From Linanthus parryae (lineage: Eukaryota; Streptophyta; Magnoliopsida; Ericales; Polemoniaceae), in NCBI GenBank assembly GCA_023055425.1, contig JALGPY010000003.1, positions 23,619,001 through 23,683,000 of the forward strand: a stretch of 64,000 nucleotides of DNA, read 5' to 3'. Each line of letters opens with the position of its first letter. Within the stretch, counting starts at the first letter, position 1. Below are positions 1-10,341 of this stretch, piece by piece. The position numbers and the translations under genes are program-made. A model generated the notes under the pieces. That model did no database searches. It was not told where the DNA came from and saw nothing but the letters and a program-made list of their open reading frames with translations.

Positions 1-508
1 AGTACTAGAAGCCAAAAACCAGATATTCACATCCGCTTTCTGGAAAAACAAGATCAAGCATTAATGACCAAAATATTTGAGGTTAATTGAATTGTAAACT
101 TGCCAAAAATAAAGGATTACACAATAAATAAAAAAAATATTACTAATTGATCCAAAAGGACAATAATATCATGACAAGTAAAATTCGGTGTAACCAACAA
201 AAAAGGCCGGTGTAAGAATCAATTCCCTTATTTTATTTTATTTTTCCTGTAAATATTGAGGCATATTTGCGCAATATACATAAATGAAACCTCAATCTCA
301 AACTGGCACCGGGATAACCGTGTATAGAAGTAATTTCCTTAAGTAGCTTGGTGGATTCAACCTGACCAGCAAGATACTAACTTAGTGACGCCTGGTCTAT
401 GGAACTTAAAAATATTATATTTTCTAAAGAAAGGAAGTTGTATTTTCTGACATAGTACTTCTGGTAATGAATCTTCCTAATATTTTCATTGTGATTTGTT
501 TCCTGTAG
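1..508. other. Intronic or intergenic sequence upstream of the first terminal exon
   Basis: AT-rich sequence with no coding pattern I can support. It ends in a good splice acceptor (tttcctgtag) that leads into the exon at 509. It is therefore most simply the 3' part of the last coding intron of an F-box gene whose body lies before the window. Confidence 0.4.
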
Positions 509-590
509 AGATGGCTTTCTGTCAAAGGGGTTCAAGCTTAAGCTTTAAGGCTTTTAATCAAGTTGGAGAGATTCTGAAGTCCGGTTGTTG
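509..590 (+). CDS. Terminal coding exon of an upstream F-box gene (copy 1), with start of 3'UTR
   Basis: The exon starts after tttcctgtag. It supplies the last base of a split codon and then reads DGFLSKGFKLKL followed by TAA at 546-548. The 3'UTR continues to a donor (GTTGTTG then gtaagt) at 591. The same peptide ending, splice phase, stop and donor occur at 8056 and 11570, and differences inside the coding part are few and partly synonymous (CTT versus CTC before the stop). From memory, a DxFLSxGFKLxL tail is usual at the C terminus of CPR1/CPR30-like F-box proteins, which recruit substrates to SCF ubiquitin ligases. The body of this gene is outside the window, so the exon is partial. It could instead be a dead duplicate. 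Confidence 0.6.
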
Positions 591-735
591 GTAAGTTGAT
601 TATACTTCATAGAGATTGCAATATGTTAACTAATTGAAGTACTTATTGGGTCTGAGATCTATCATTGCTTTTTATAAACAGAGTTCATTATTCGTATGGT
701 TTCTTATATACCCATCTCGCTTGTTCATATTTCAG

Positions 736-815
736 GATCTTACTGACGGGGTGATGTGCAGTATGAAGGACTGAAGAGGAAGAACCCGCTCTTTCTCTCT
801 TTTGTGTAGTTCATA
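736..815 (+). other. 3'UTR exon of copy 1 (end not defined)
   Basis: This follows the acceptor catatttcag at 726-735. The start gatcttactgacgggg and the later text tgaaggactgaagagg match segments at 8933 and 12135, in the same order and spacing after the terminal coding exon. No clear polyadenylation signal fixes the end, so 815 is a guess. Confidence 0.4.
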
Positions 816-1645
816 TGCAAAATTATAGTAATGAAGTAAGGGAGTTGATGGAGCATTATTATGTTACAAAAAATATGACTTAGGTACCTATCCGTCATGC
901 TGTTGTTCAAAACTGGTAAACAACTGTACTAAATGCTAGTAACTTCTTATAACATTATTGTGTTTAAGACTTGTAATGCTGTTTCTTGGTCGCATGTTTT
1001 ATTTCTTTGTGAACGATTTTGACGGTTCATCATTATGCACTCGTTCCTTCACCTGTCAAAGTCAGGCACCAGTACTAGTTTAATTTGGAATCATGCTTGG
1101 ATAGTTTGATTTGGCACCATGTTCCACCTACCACAGTTGAGATGGAGTTGAATGATTTACCAAAAACAAGCTTACCTCCTTCTCTGCTTCCTTTGAGCTC
1201 TATTTTCAGAGATAATAGCTGAATTGTGCCCAAGCAGGGAGCTGTCTCGAGCAAAGATGTCGATATTACGACTGGAAGAATTTAATTATATTAATGCTGA
1301 TGATGTTGAGATGTAATGCAGGAGACAATGGTCTTTTCTTAGCAGGAGACATTGGTCTTTTATGCCTACTGAAATCTTTGATAAGTTAAGTTTGACGCCT
1401 ATATGATGCGATTTTAGAGAACATCCAAGACAACTAGTGTCGGTAGGGCCATATCGAAAGACTGGTCGTTTTTTGTGTGAGATATTCAACATGATTTCTT
1501 GCAGTCTTTATATCATGATCAGATACTACCAAGCAACTATCAGCAAATGCTTATAACTCTGACTTTGGTAAATGCTCATGACTTTCATTGATTCACTTTG
1601 ACCCGGTGAATACCATGAAAATATTACCAAGTTTTTGCCTCAAAC
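816..1645. other. Intergenic sequence between F-box copies 1 and 2
   Basis: I find no gene here. Around 845-945 there is one diverged copy of the motif (gatggagcattatta ... aaaactggtaaacaac) that became the 44-bp minisatellite at 9132. The rest is AT-rich and unassigned. Confidence 0.35.
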
Positions 1646-1661
1646 TTTGACCTAGGTCAAA
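1646..1661. promoter_or_regulatory. Perfect 16-bp palindrome made of two inverted W-box cores
   Basis: TTTGACCTAGGTCAAA is its own reverse complement and contains TTGACC on both strands. It lies about 200 bp upstream of the F-box start region. W-boxes (TTGAC-C/T) bind WRKY factors. Nearby, at 1681-1692, is a Stowaway-like terminus (acggaggtagta), so the palindrome may have come in with a MITE. Function is inferred from position only. Confidence 0.3.
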
Positions 1662-1864
1662 TTAGGAAGAGCCTTGCGTAACGGAGGTAGTACCATTTCG
1701 CAACCTAGAAAAGCATCACTACCTGTTACTGAAGAGAAATACAAGGGGGTGTATTTCCTTCCTCCAAACACTCTCTCCAGCAGAAGAACCCTAGCGAGGA
1801 GACAGAGGGAGACAGAGTGTAAAGAAAACCCTGAAGGAGGAGACAGAGGCCAAAAGAGCAAGCA

Positions 1865-3041
1865 ATGGTGCAGTCGCTCCATCGCTTCAGGTGCTCTCTC
1901 ATTACTAGCCCATCCAAAACAAGAGCCACCGCAAGCTCATCCTCCACAATCTAAACTCTGGTCCACCGAATTGGACTCGCCTGACCTCGCCCTAGAAATG
2001 GACCATCCTCTCAAATGTTGCAACTTCCTACCCTCAGTTCTAGGTTCCTGTAATGGCTTACTCCTTCTCTGTAACGTTCATGTGCCTAGTTTACCCTCCT
2101 TTATGCCTAAGGACATGCCAGACCTCTCCCCTTTTTACAAAAACATGTATCATCCGGATCAAGATTCCATTATTTGGAATCCATCAACCCGTAAGCACCA
2201 ACGGTTACTCTATGCACCTACTGAGTACCCGTTCTGTTACTATCGTCCCCAGCACATTCTATACGGCTTAGGGTACGATTCAGTTAATGATGATTACAAA
2301 GTTGTAAAGATGTTGCAGTTTCACGGTATAGCCGCACCGGATACTTATAACTCGGTTGTTAAAATGTTCAGCCTTAAATCGAACGAGTGGAAGAACATTG
2401 ATACATGCCCTTATTACCTTGCTTTCGGTGATGTTCGTGGTGAATATGCCGGAGGTGCTCTTCATTGGGTTATGAAGGGGAAATGTGATGGGGAACCGGA
2501 TTATTTCCTTGGTGCTGTTGATCTTGCTACCGAGAAACATCGGGCTGTGCCACTCCCTGATTTCGATGATGAAATCAGGGGTGGATTTTATATGCATGTG
2601 GGGGTGTTGGAAGGGAGTTTATCTATCTTTTGTCACCATACTAGCAGTCTCCGTCTCGATGTGTGGATTATGAGAGAGTACGGAGTGAAAGAGTCTTGGG
2701 AAAAGGTTTTCTCGGTTTGGCAGCCTAGAGATACTACTGTGTATAGCCTGGTGCGTCCTCTGGCTTTCTCAAAGAGTGGAAGGGAAGTTCTTATGGTGCA
2801 CGACAACGAGAAGCTGAGTTGGTATGATCTTGGAGATTAAGTCTGTAAGGATATTGAGACAGTTCAATACACTGGTTTCTGTGCAAAGCCTTGTTCAGCT
2901 TCCGCACGAAGAGAATTCGGGTGAAGAAAAGATAGTACACAAGAAGAAGACAGAGGACAAGAAGAAAGAGGACAAGAAGGAAGAAGACAAGAAGGAAGAA
3001 GACAAGAAGGACGAGGAGGAAAACAAGATTGTGAAGAAAAG
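1865..3041 (+). pseudogene. F-box protein gene (CPR1/CPR30-like), main exon, frameshifted
   Basis: The main coding exon has lost its open frame. From ATG 1865 it reads VQSLHRFRC then SLITSPSK, the remains of an F-box whose first half and a short internal piece are missing. About position 1916 the frame changes to HRKLILHNLNS, and about 1960 to ELDSPDLALEMD. From there an open stretch of nearly 290 codons carries the usual F-box-associated landmarks: GSCNGLLLL, IIWNPSTRKH, GLGYDSVNDDYKVVKML, VKMFSLKSNEW, DVWIMREYGVKESWEKVF and PLAFSKSG. An extra G near 2833 ends that frame at 2840, while the tail goes on in the next frame as a Lys/Glu-rich segment up to the donor AAAAG-gtaagt at 3042. The exon ends two bases into a codon, matching the acceptor phase at 8056. 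A family member is clear; the several frameshifts make it a pseudogene unless the sequence has errors. Confidence 0.75.
2938..3040 (+). repeat. Imperfect 15-bp repeat coding Lys/Glu/Asp runs
   Basis: Units close to gacaagaaggaagaa repeat about six times and encode EDKKEEDKKEEDKK-type sequence in the tail of the F-box exon. Such charged linkers before the last exon vary in length and are prone to slippage. Confidence 0.6.
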
Positions 3042-3729
3042 GTAAGTTATGAAATTTATGATACTTTCAAATAGTCTATATTGCATTGGCACATTTGACA
3101 TATCCTCTTTGCATCATGATTATCTTACCATATTGAATCGACTAGGTGCTCTGTGCTGATTTTTGAGACTCCTATTATTAAGAAAATTTATGGATATCAT
3201 TTGGAGGACATTTCGAAAGACGACATCAACCTATTTTGTTCACTGTTACCTATTATAACCTCTAAACTTCAGTTGTAATCAAATGATTAACCTAACAAAA
3301 GCAGACAGAATGGCATTTTTAAAGTACTGGTGCTAGCACCACTTCGTTTTCCCAGAACATCAACCATAAGGAGGCCTCTAATCTCTTCCTGATTGTGATC
3401 GCATATGTTATAACATATAAAATCAACAAGATTCGTTGCTCCTTTTTTTGCCCGTGCATCCTTAGAATGAACTTTAACTTGCAAGCTCACTCATGGATGA
3501 GTTTCCTCAATGTCGTTTATAAGATACTTGTAGTTGGTTGTGGAAGTAGTTTCTCCCTTTATCATCATTATTTGTTTCAAGAGCATTATACTCCACTAAA
3601 ACTCCCGTCCATTTCTCTTTGTGGATAAGAAACAAACCACGAATTATGCGCAATTGTTCCGCTTCCTAAACAGCAGATTAGCCAATGTTGTGGTAGTAAC
3701 TTTCAATCCAGTTGTTCAGTTTGTCACGG
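3042..3729 (+). other. 5' part of the F-box intron
   Basis: This begins with the donor gtaagt. It is AT-rich with no supported coding content. It leads into the decayed antisense LINE that fills most of this 5-kb intron. Confidence 0.4.
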
Positions 3730-4464
3730 ACGACACCACCAAACCCTGCCTTGCCTTCTTGGCCTAGCTTGCTTCCATCAGTTTGAAGTTTTCTTTGGTC
3801 TGCAAAAGAAGGAATACTTGTTAGGATTGAATTGTATGGCCTCATTGGATATCTGCTGTGAAGGTTTTAACAATGTCACCGTAGTATTCTTGGAATGATT
3901 GTCTCAATATTTAACAAATATTGTGAGAAAAAATTGTTCATTTTTATTTTTCCGGATCTCCCAACAGCCAACAATAAATGGAATACATTTTTCCTGAGCA
4001 GAATTATTCTTTTGTTTTTCTAAAATTTTTCTTCAAATCATTTCAATAGCTGAAATTTCTTTTTTACCAGAGATCCATTGGCCCCACCAAAATTACAATT
4101 CCAAACCTCTAAGCTTCCTGAACAATCTCTTCTACTCAGATGATCAAAATCCTCTACACCAGAATGACAGCAGTCATATCTATTATTCGTGGTGAAATCT
4201 CTTTTGAATCAGTTAGTGTTGGTCAGTATCTTGTTGCTTTTGGCTTCCCAGATAAAAAGAATGAGCTTAAAGGGGAGTTTTAGTTTCCATAACCACCCCA
4301 ATTCTCTGACTGGTTTGTAGTGTTAAGTTGCCTTGACTGTAAAACAGACGTTGGAGCATCCATTCCCGTGAAAAATTTCTTCTCCATCAGTCACTTGTGG
4401 GAAATGAATTTTTCTAATGCTCTCACAGTCAGAGCTAGAGATTAACTTTTCAAGAATTGTGAGA

Positions 4465-4579
4465 TGTTAAGATTCCATGGGGTTCCACCTCAAAACCAAT
4501 TGGCAATGAGGGGAGTAGCCCGGAATACTTATTAGTTATTTTACTTGTTCTTGAATGCCCAATGTGGGACTTCTTAACA
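4465..4579 (-). repeat. TRIM LTR (3' LTR in element orientation)
   Basis: 115-bp terminal direct repeat, TG...CA ended, next to the polypurine tract on the minus strand. Confidence 0.85.
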
Positions 4580-4658
4580 CGCCCCCTCACGTGTATGCAC
4601 GTGGAAATCGGGACGGGCAGGTGGATCGAGTAGAATTATTTCTACTGCTCTGATACCA

Positions 4659-4773
4659 TGTTAAGATTCCATGGGGTTCCACCTCAAAACCAATTGGCAA
4701 TAAGGGGAGTAGCCCGGAATACTTATTAGTTATTTTACTTGTTCTTGAATGCCCAATGTGGGACTTCTGAACA
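4659..4773 (-). repeat. TRIM LTR (5' LTR in element orientation)
   Basis: Second 115-bp terminal repeat, next to the tRNA-Met primer-binding site on the minus strand. Confidence 0.85.
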
Positions 4774-6404
4774 TGAGATCTCTATTCCTGTCATTATGAA
4801 TGAGTTATTTCACTTTGATGTTGCTATCAAAGATGGTATTTGGGTAGGTTTAACATAACAGAGTCATCGGTTCACCCTTACAAATAGAAATGTTGTGGCC
4901 ATTTCCCACACTCAGCCTCCTATCATCGAGGACGAGTTTTATTGCTTTGAAAGAGTCCACTCTTTTCTCAGGCCAATTAAATAGATCCTGGTGCTTTAGA
5001 AGTTAAGAGACTTCTCAGAACTTTATTCATAGATTATCGTTGTCAGGATCTTCTTTGGATTGGATTGCCCAACCAAGCTTGACAATGTAGACCATGTTTT
5101 TGTCCCTCATGTTTCTTATGTCCAGACCACCATTATCCTTACTCATACACAGTCGGTTCCAATTGACTAAACTGAATTTTTCCTTTTCACTCTCCTCTAT
5201 AGAAAGTTTCTATTGATTCTATAAATTTGAATAGGGAGAGCATTTGCTGATATCATATATGCTGGTATTTCATCATTGATAGCCTTGATCAAGCTCATTC
5301 TTCCAGCCACCGAGAAATAAACAGCTGTCCAGCTAGAAAGTCTATTCTTCATTTTTTCAAGCAACGGAGCAAAGAGTTTTTGTCAAATCTTTCATGGAAA
5401 ATATCAATCCCCCCACCCACCCAAAGTATCTCCCAAGCTTTTGGGGATTTCAGTATTATACCTAGCAGGGCCTTTGTTCACACTACTGGAGACCATTTCT
5501 TTGGAAGTTAATTTTTGTCCGGAAATGCTACAAAAAGTCATTAAGAGTTAAGACTTCCATAATAATGATGTATCTAGCCATATCAGCATGAGAGAAGAGC
5601 AGTATAGCATTAGCAAATAAAGGGGGTCAGAGTTGGGCAATTTCTGGTAATTCTCGTGCCTTTTCATTCTGCAGTGCTCTCTTTAATATCATATCAATCA
5701 GCTTTTGGAGGCAGAGCAAATATGTAAAGGACATAATGAGGGAGATCCACTTCACATTTAAATTTAGATCTCTTAGAGTTCTGTGGATAAAGTCCCAAGA
5801 CATTCTATTGTAAGCCTTTCAAGGTCAATCATAAATTCATAGCTCCTTTTCCATCCTTTTTTTAGGCAATGGACAAGTTCGTGGTTAATAATTTATTGTC
5901 AAAGGTTGTTCTACCTGACTCAAAGCTTGACTGGTTTGAGGAAAATTAGATTTCTAAGCATGCCTCTGACCTGTTAACCATTAATATATAATCTTTGTCA
6001 CTTCCTCGTTAACAACATTGCAAAGGCTTATTCGACATAAACTGTTAATTTCCGTAAGGTTGTCCTGTTCTGGAATTAAAGCTATTATAGTTTTGTTGGT
6101 ACTTCTAGGCATTTGGATGGAAATAAACACCTCTTTTACAAAGTTACACATCCATGCCTAATGTATTACAACAGGCATGGTAGAACTCGGCATTGAAACC
6201 ATCACTGCCCTGAGCTTTAGAGCTCTTGATGCAAAGAAAGCATTCCTAATTTCATTTTTGGTGATGAGATTTGAACATGAATTGTTAGCATCCGCAATTC
6301 ACAACATGCATTGGCTCTAGAATTTTCTCATGAGTGCATGCTCAACTGTTGCCTGACGTTACTTGTTTCCTTTGATTTCTTAATCTTTACGTGCATGGTA
6401 CATT

Positions 6405-6425
6405 GGGGGGGGGGGAGGGGGGGGG
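6405..6425. repeat. Poly-G tract
   Basis: About 20 bases, all G except one A, directly abutting the left end of the MITE at 6427. The length is likely unstable and hard to sequence. Confidence 0.8.
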
Positions 6426-6426
6426 C

Positions 6427-6700
6427 GCTTGGTTTGACTTATTAGTCAGTTTTGGATTATAAGTTGAAGCCAACTTATAAGTAGTGTTTGGTATGGACTT
6501 ATAAGCTGAAAAGATGGGGTCCGACTTATAAGTCCTTAGTGTTAAATTTGAGTCTAGAAAAAGTTGGGTTTTTGAAGCTTTTGAACTTAAAACATATTTT
6601 TCACCAAACACCCCCAACTTTTTTGTTCACCTTTTTTGTCGTACATTTTTTTGACATAAACTTATAAGTTAAGTTGCAAATAAGTCATACCAAACTCACC
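6427..6700. mobile_element. MITE-like element with ~20-bp imperfect terminal inverted repeats
   Basis: The left end ttggtttgacttatta and right end aataagtcataccaa are inverted copies with one extra base. The inside is rich in acttataagt motifs. There is no coding capacity. I see no clean target-site duplication because the left flank is a G tract, so the superfamily is not assigned. Confidence 0.55.
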
Positions 6701-6701
6701 A

Positions 6702-8055
6702 ATTATTGATCGTTATACAATAAATTTGCATACACATGTCATTAGTTATACGATATTGTTTTTCTGTTTCAAGAACGGTTGTGTAGTGCATGTTATCTTA
6801 TCATAGCTCGGGCGTCACTGCATTTAAGTTCCATGTTAAATGATTGAATTTGCATTCGTCATTTTATGTTATTTTTTGTGCTTTCCCTTCAGAGAAATGT
6901 AATCTTTCACATGCATTTGGAGTATCAAGCCAATGATACGTGGTGAATATGATTGCGTTTGTGTTTGTGTTTTTGCTCTATGTTTGAATGTGCACAAAGC
7001 CTACATTATGCGTGCCATTAGTACAAAGTAGGGTGGATTTGGTATAATATTGCTGAATAGGTTCTTGTGATTCCTAAAATACCCCCTCACAAGCCACAAC
7101 CTCCCTTTATTTTTGATTCCCCTTAAATATAAACAACTACCTACTTGCATGTGCCTCATTTCTTTAGACGGATAAAATACACCAGTTGGCGTCTTGTGGG
7201 CTTTAGAGGTTTAACAGCTTCAATTATTGTCAATTAACGAACTACTAACAATTACCCTGTCACCTGTATGATATCAGTGGTCACTTAGTTAAACCAAGTC
7301 CTTTTTTGTCAGGCTATTACTATCATTTATTTATTTGCGAATTGGACATTTTGTAGATTAAGCAGCTATACAATATCTTGATAGCTGCTGAGCTAAGCTG
7401 TGGGCCGCCGCTTTTTCTCGACGGTTTGCATATGAAAAAGTATCACTATTGAAAGGATTACTTACCCATTTATGCCTATTATGATCGAAATATTATTTTG
7501 CTGAGTACTTTGTCCATGGAGCGCATGTATTGCCACGAGGCAGTCTGTCTTGAGTTCAATGTTGGAGTCTACGTGTGACAGCATCCCGTCAAGCTTCTGT
7601 TATACCATAGCTTCTGCCTCTAGTGTACTTCCTGCTTTGAAATGATTGTGTCATTGTATATTATCTCTGGCTAAATTATTTCAATGCATGAACATTATGA
7701 AATCACATATCCTATTATAGTATTACTCACTTTTGCTCCATCATACAGATTGAATAAGAGATTGTGTAATCTTTTGACTTCTTTAGTGGTTGTTCTTTAC
7801 ATAGAACAGCTAGTCTTCACTTGTTCCTAGCTGGAAAATATTGTCATCTCATGCGGCTTTACATGTATAACTAACAACATCAAGTAGGTGATGCATATCC
7901 CCGCTTTGTTCTACAAAATTCATGTAGCTGAACAGTGTATATAGGGAATTCAGTTCATTTAAAACTACTAATATCTTGTTTTAGGAACCATCTTGGTGTA
8001 AATCTACAATTCAGGTAAAACTACTCACAATTGTATTGTGATATTTTTTCTGTAG
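6702..8055 (+). other. 3' part of the F-box intron
   Basis: AT-rich, without supported genes. It ends in the acceptor tttttctgtag before 8056. Confidence 0.4.
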
Positions 8056-8144
8056 AGATAATTTTCTGTCGAAGGGGTTCAAGCTTAAGCTCTAAGGCGT
8101 TATCAAGTTGGAGATATTCTGAAGCAAATGAGATCTGGTTGTTG
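8056..8144 (+). CDS. Terminal coding exon, copy 2, partner of the F-box exon at 1865-3041
   Basis: The acceptor tttttctgtag is followed by one base that completes the codon opened at 3040-3041 (AG + A = Arg), then by DNFLSKGFKLKL and TAA at 8093-8095. The donor gtaagt at 8145 places the next intron in the 3'UTR. The phase match across about 5 kb, and the identical layout at 509 and 11570, are the main evidence that this is the true last coding exon of the left F-box gene. Confidence 0.65.
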
Positions 8145-8289
8145 GTAAGTTTATTAATTATTATGCTACTTCTTAGAGATTGTAATCGGTCAAGTAATCG
8201 TAGTAGTTGTAGTTAGTACGTATTATATGCTCATTTTTTAATGAAAAGAGGGGAATTCATTAAATAAATTTTGTTTACATTGGCGCAAT

Positions 8290-8800
8290 CAACCGATTAA
8301 GCCTGTCTTACTTCCTCCGGTAATTGGTACAAGGCCCAAACCTTAGAGTTCTCTGCTATCCTAGCTCAGTTAGCTAGTCTATGAGTTAGAAAATTTGTAT
8401 TTCTAGGCCCAAATTAATGAAGACTTCATTTGAGTTTTTAAGACACTCTCTAACTGCTTCTGCTCTGCTACTCCATGCCCAGAAAGCTTTAGATGCTTCT
8501 TTGCAAGCTTCCACAACAACTTTGGCATCAGTTTCACAATCTGCACTCTTTCTTCTTTACGTTGGATTGCAAACACATTCCATGGCAGTGAACTCTGCTT
8601 CTGTAGCATAGCATCCCATTGTGTTACAAATTTGGACTCAGCAAAAGTTATGGTGCCAACATGGTCTCTTCTTATCCAAGCTAAACCAGAAAACACCATT
8701 TTTTTTTCTTGCATCACAGTTGTATTTGCTTCAGTCTTGGGGAGGAGGAACCCATTTTTTTTTATTACTTGATTACTTGTATTGTTGACATCTGCTAACA
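8290..8800 (-). pseudogene. RNase H-like (RVT_3) fragment of a LINE
   Basis: On the minus strand SGLAWIRRDHVGTITFAESK is the first strand of the RVT_3-type RNase H fold. After a frameshift near 8560, ADCETDAKVVVEACKEAS gives the third catalytic-acid block. The first Asp motif is not clear. This is a non-functional fragment in the 3'UTR intron of copy 2, antisense to the F-box gene. A dispersed host RNase H-like gene fragment is an alternative source. Confidence 0.55.
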
Positions 8801-8932
8801 TTTTCATAATTCATTCCATCATCCGGTTTCGTCATTTGTTGTTCTCAAGCCTTCATTCCTTTCTTTCCATATCTTGCTAGCAGGCGATTATACTTTATTC
8901 TAATTACTGCTTGGAAACAGTTCATATTTCAG

Positions 8933-9060
8933 GTTCTTACATGGGCAATGGATTGATGACAACTAATGAGGTATTAAGGATTGAAGCAGAAGAAGTCTCT
9001 TGCTTACTCTGTAGTTATGTTGTCGTATTTTGTTGATGCTGCTGATTACATCGGTGGATT
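8933..9060 (+). other. 3'UTR exon of copy 2 (end not defined)
   Basis: Follows the acceptor catatttcag at 8923-8932. Its beginning gttcttac and the block aaggattgaagcagaag align with 736-780 and 12135-12190. Confidence 0.45.
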
Positions 9061-9131
9061 GTTTAGATGGAGTATTATTATGTTGTCGTATTTTGTTTGT
9101 TGTTGACATCATTAGTAGCTGCTACCTATCT

Positions 9132-9395
9132 TATGGAGTACTATATTGCTGTTTTAGACTGGTGAACACTTACCTGATGGAGTACTATGTTGCTGTTTTA
9201 AACTGGTGAACAATTATCTGATGGAGTACTATGTTGCTGTTTTAAACTGGTGAACAATTTTCTGATGGAGTACTATGTTGCTGTTCTAAACTGGTGAACA
9301 ATTATCTGGTGGAGTACTATGTTGCTGTTTTAAACTGGTGAACAATTATCTGATGGATTACTATGTTGCTGTTTTAAACTGGTGAACTATTGTAC
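9132..9395 (+). repeat. 44-bp minisatellite, about six copies
   Basis: The unit reads gatggagtactatgttgctg and continues with ttttaaactggtgaacaatt plus atct. Copies are nearly identical in the middle and more diverged at both edges. A single diverged version lies at the equivalent place after copy 1 (845-945). The array is therefore a local expansion of a pre-existing 3' flank. Confidence 0.9.
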
Positions 9396-9955
9396 TTGAT
9401 GCTTACGTAAACTAATCCCTCATGTTCCTTACTCTAGTGTCTGAGACTCGAAACTGAGTCGTTCTCGTGCCTTCTGTTAGCTTTTGGTAGTCTGGTGACA
9501 TCGGTTTCATCCGTAGTTTGTATGTAGTTACTGTGTCTGTTCCAGATTGTTGACTCCTTTCTAGGTTTAGGTTGGTTTACATTTTGATGTTCTTTTGTCT
9601 ATCATTAGTTATTCTTGTACTTCACTCCACTTTGTTAATGGACTTCTTATCTTTCGAGAAAAAGTGCATTTTTAGTTAAATCAAAGCGAAAATCCAAATG
9701 AGTCTATGGACCAAAAAGTGTGAAGTAAATCAAATGAGGCCGGTTCGAATTTAGCATAACTATCAGTGATATAGTAGAAGCAGTACAGGAGTACTAGGGA
9801 TCGGCAGGGCCAAAAAAGGAGATACGAGCATACTGAAAACACTAGTCCTAGATAGACCAAAACAACAAGAGACGTATGCAACCTGAATATACAGACTCGA
9901 TAAGACAACTTTAGTATAGTCGAAACAAAAACTAGTAGGACTAGCTATATGCTGT
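9396..9955. other. No gene recognised
   Basis: The 9660-9955 part on the minus strand follows the RNase H fragment and may be the 3' tail of that dead LINE. No poly(A) tract is visible. Confidence 0.3.
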
Positions 9956-10315
9956 GAGAAGCCCGAGCTGCGAGGATATGAGCCTCTATGAAAAAATTGC
10001 GCGGAACTTTCTGGTTCATACAATCACGTAGTAAACCAACCTCCTGTCGAATAGCTAAGATAAAACATCCTCATACGATGGTCGCTCAGTCCCCTGTAAA
10101 ATGTTAAAAGCCATCAGACTATCTGTATACATAATAATGGAATAGCAATGCATAGTGCGTGCAAAGGAGAGGCCGTGTAAGATAGCTAGCAGTTCCATCT
10201 GAAGAGAAGAAGAAGCGGCACAGTGTTCCAATAAGCTAAAGGGCCCTCATTTGCTGAAGGAGAAATATGCACTCCAGTTCCTCCACTGAGCGTGCGGCTG
10301 CTCCAAGCGCCGTCA
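9956..10315 (-). pseudogene. RNase H-like (RVT_3) fragment of a second LINE
   Basis: The minus strand reads MELLAILHGLSFARTMHCYS, then IIMYTDSLMAFNILQGTERP and SYEDVL. This is the Glu helix and the Asp (YTDS) strand of the RVT_3 RNase H domain carried at the C terminus of many plant L1 ORF2 proteins. The reading frame breaks after about 45 codons. No RT sequence lies upstream, so only the 3' end of the element is present. Confidence 0.6.
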
Positions 10316-10341
10316 ACTTTGACACTGTGGCTTTTTCTCAA

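Larger units (their letters stand above)
4465..4773 (-). mobile_element. TRIM (terminal-repeat retrotransposon in miniature)
   Basis: Two direct repeats of 115 bp (4465-4579 and 4659-4773), differing at only a few sites, begin TGTTAAGA and end in TTAACA or TGAACA. Between them are 79 bp. On the minus strand TGGTATCAGAGC (4647-4658) abuts the 5' LTR and matches the initiator-tRNA-Met primer-binding site, and gtgagggggcg abuts the 3' LTR as polypurine tract. The element is flanked by the 5-bp duplication TGAGA (4460-4464 and 4774-4778). It has no coding capacity and depends on another element for movement. It sits inside the dead LINE, so it is younger than that LINE. Confidence 0.9.
3730..6340 (-). 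pseudogene. Decayed L1-type LINE ORF2 (reverse transcriptase to zinc-finger part)
   Basis: Read on the minus strand, scattered fragments follow the order of plant L1 ORF2. Near 6190-6250 is ALKAQGSDGFN (RT start block). Near 5790-5840 is the block around DFIHRTLRDL. Near 5230-5340 is WTAVYFSVAGRMSLIKAIN, with GGLDIRN at about 5110-5130. Near 4220-4290 is WKLKLPFKLILFIWEA (zf-RVT region). Many stops and frame changes separate them, so this is an old dead insertion in the F-box intron, antisense to the host gene. A TRIM at 4465-4773 was inserted into it later. Its exact ends and any target-site duplication could not be found. Polymerase motifs are too eroded to place a catalytic FADD. Confidence 0.65.

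Noticed and set aside
1674..1997. Upstream extension of the F-box frame from a TTG codon
   Set aside because: There is no ATG in that frame before 1998, and real F-box residues lie in the other two frames in this stretch.
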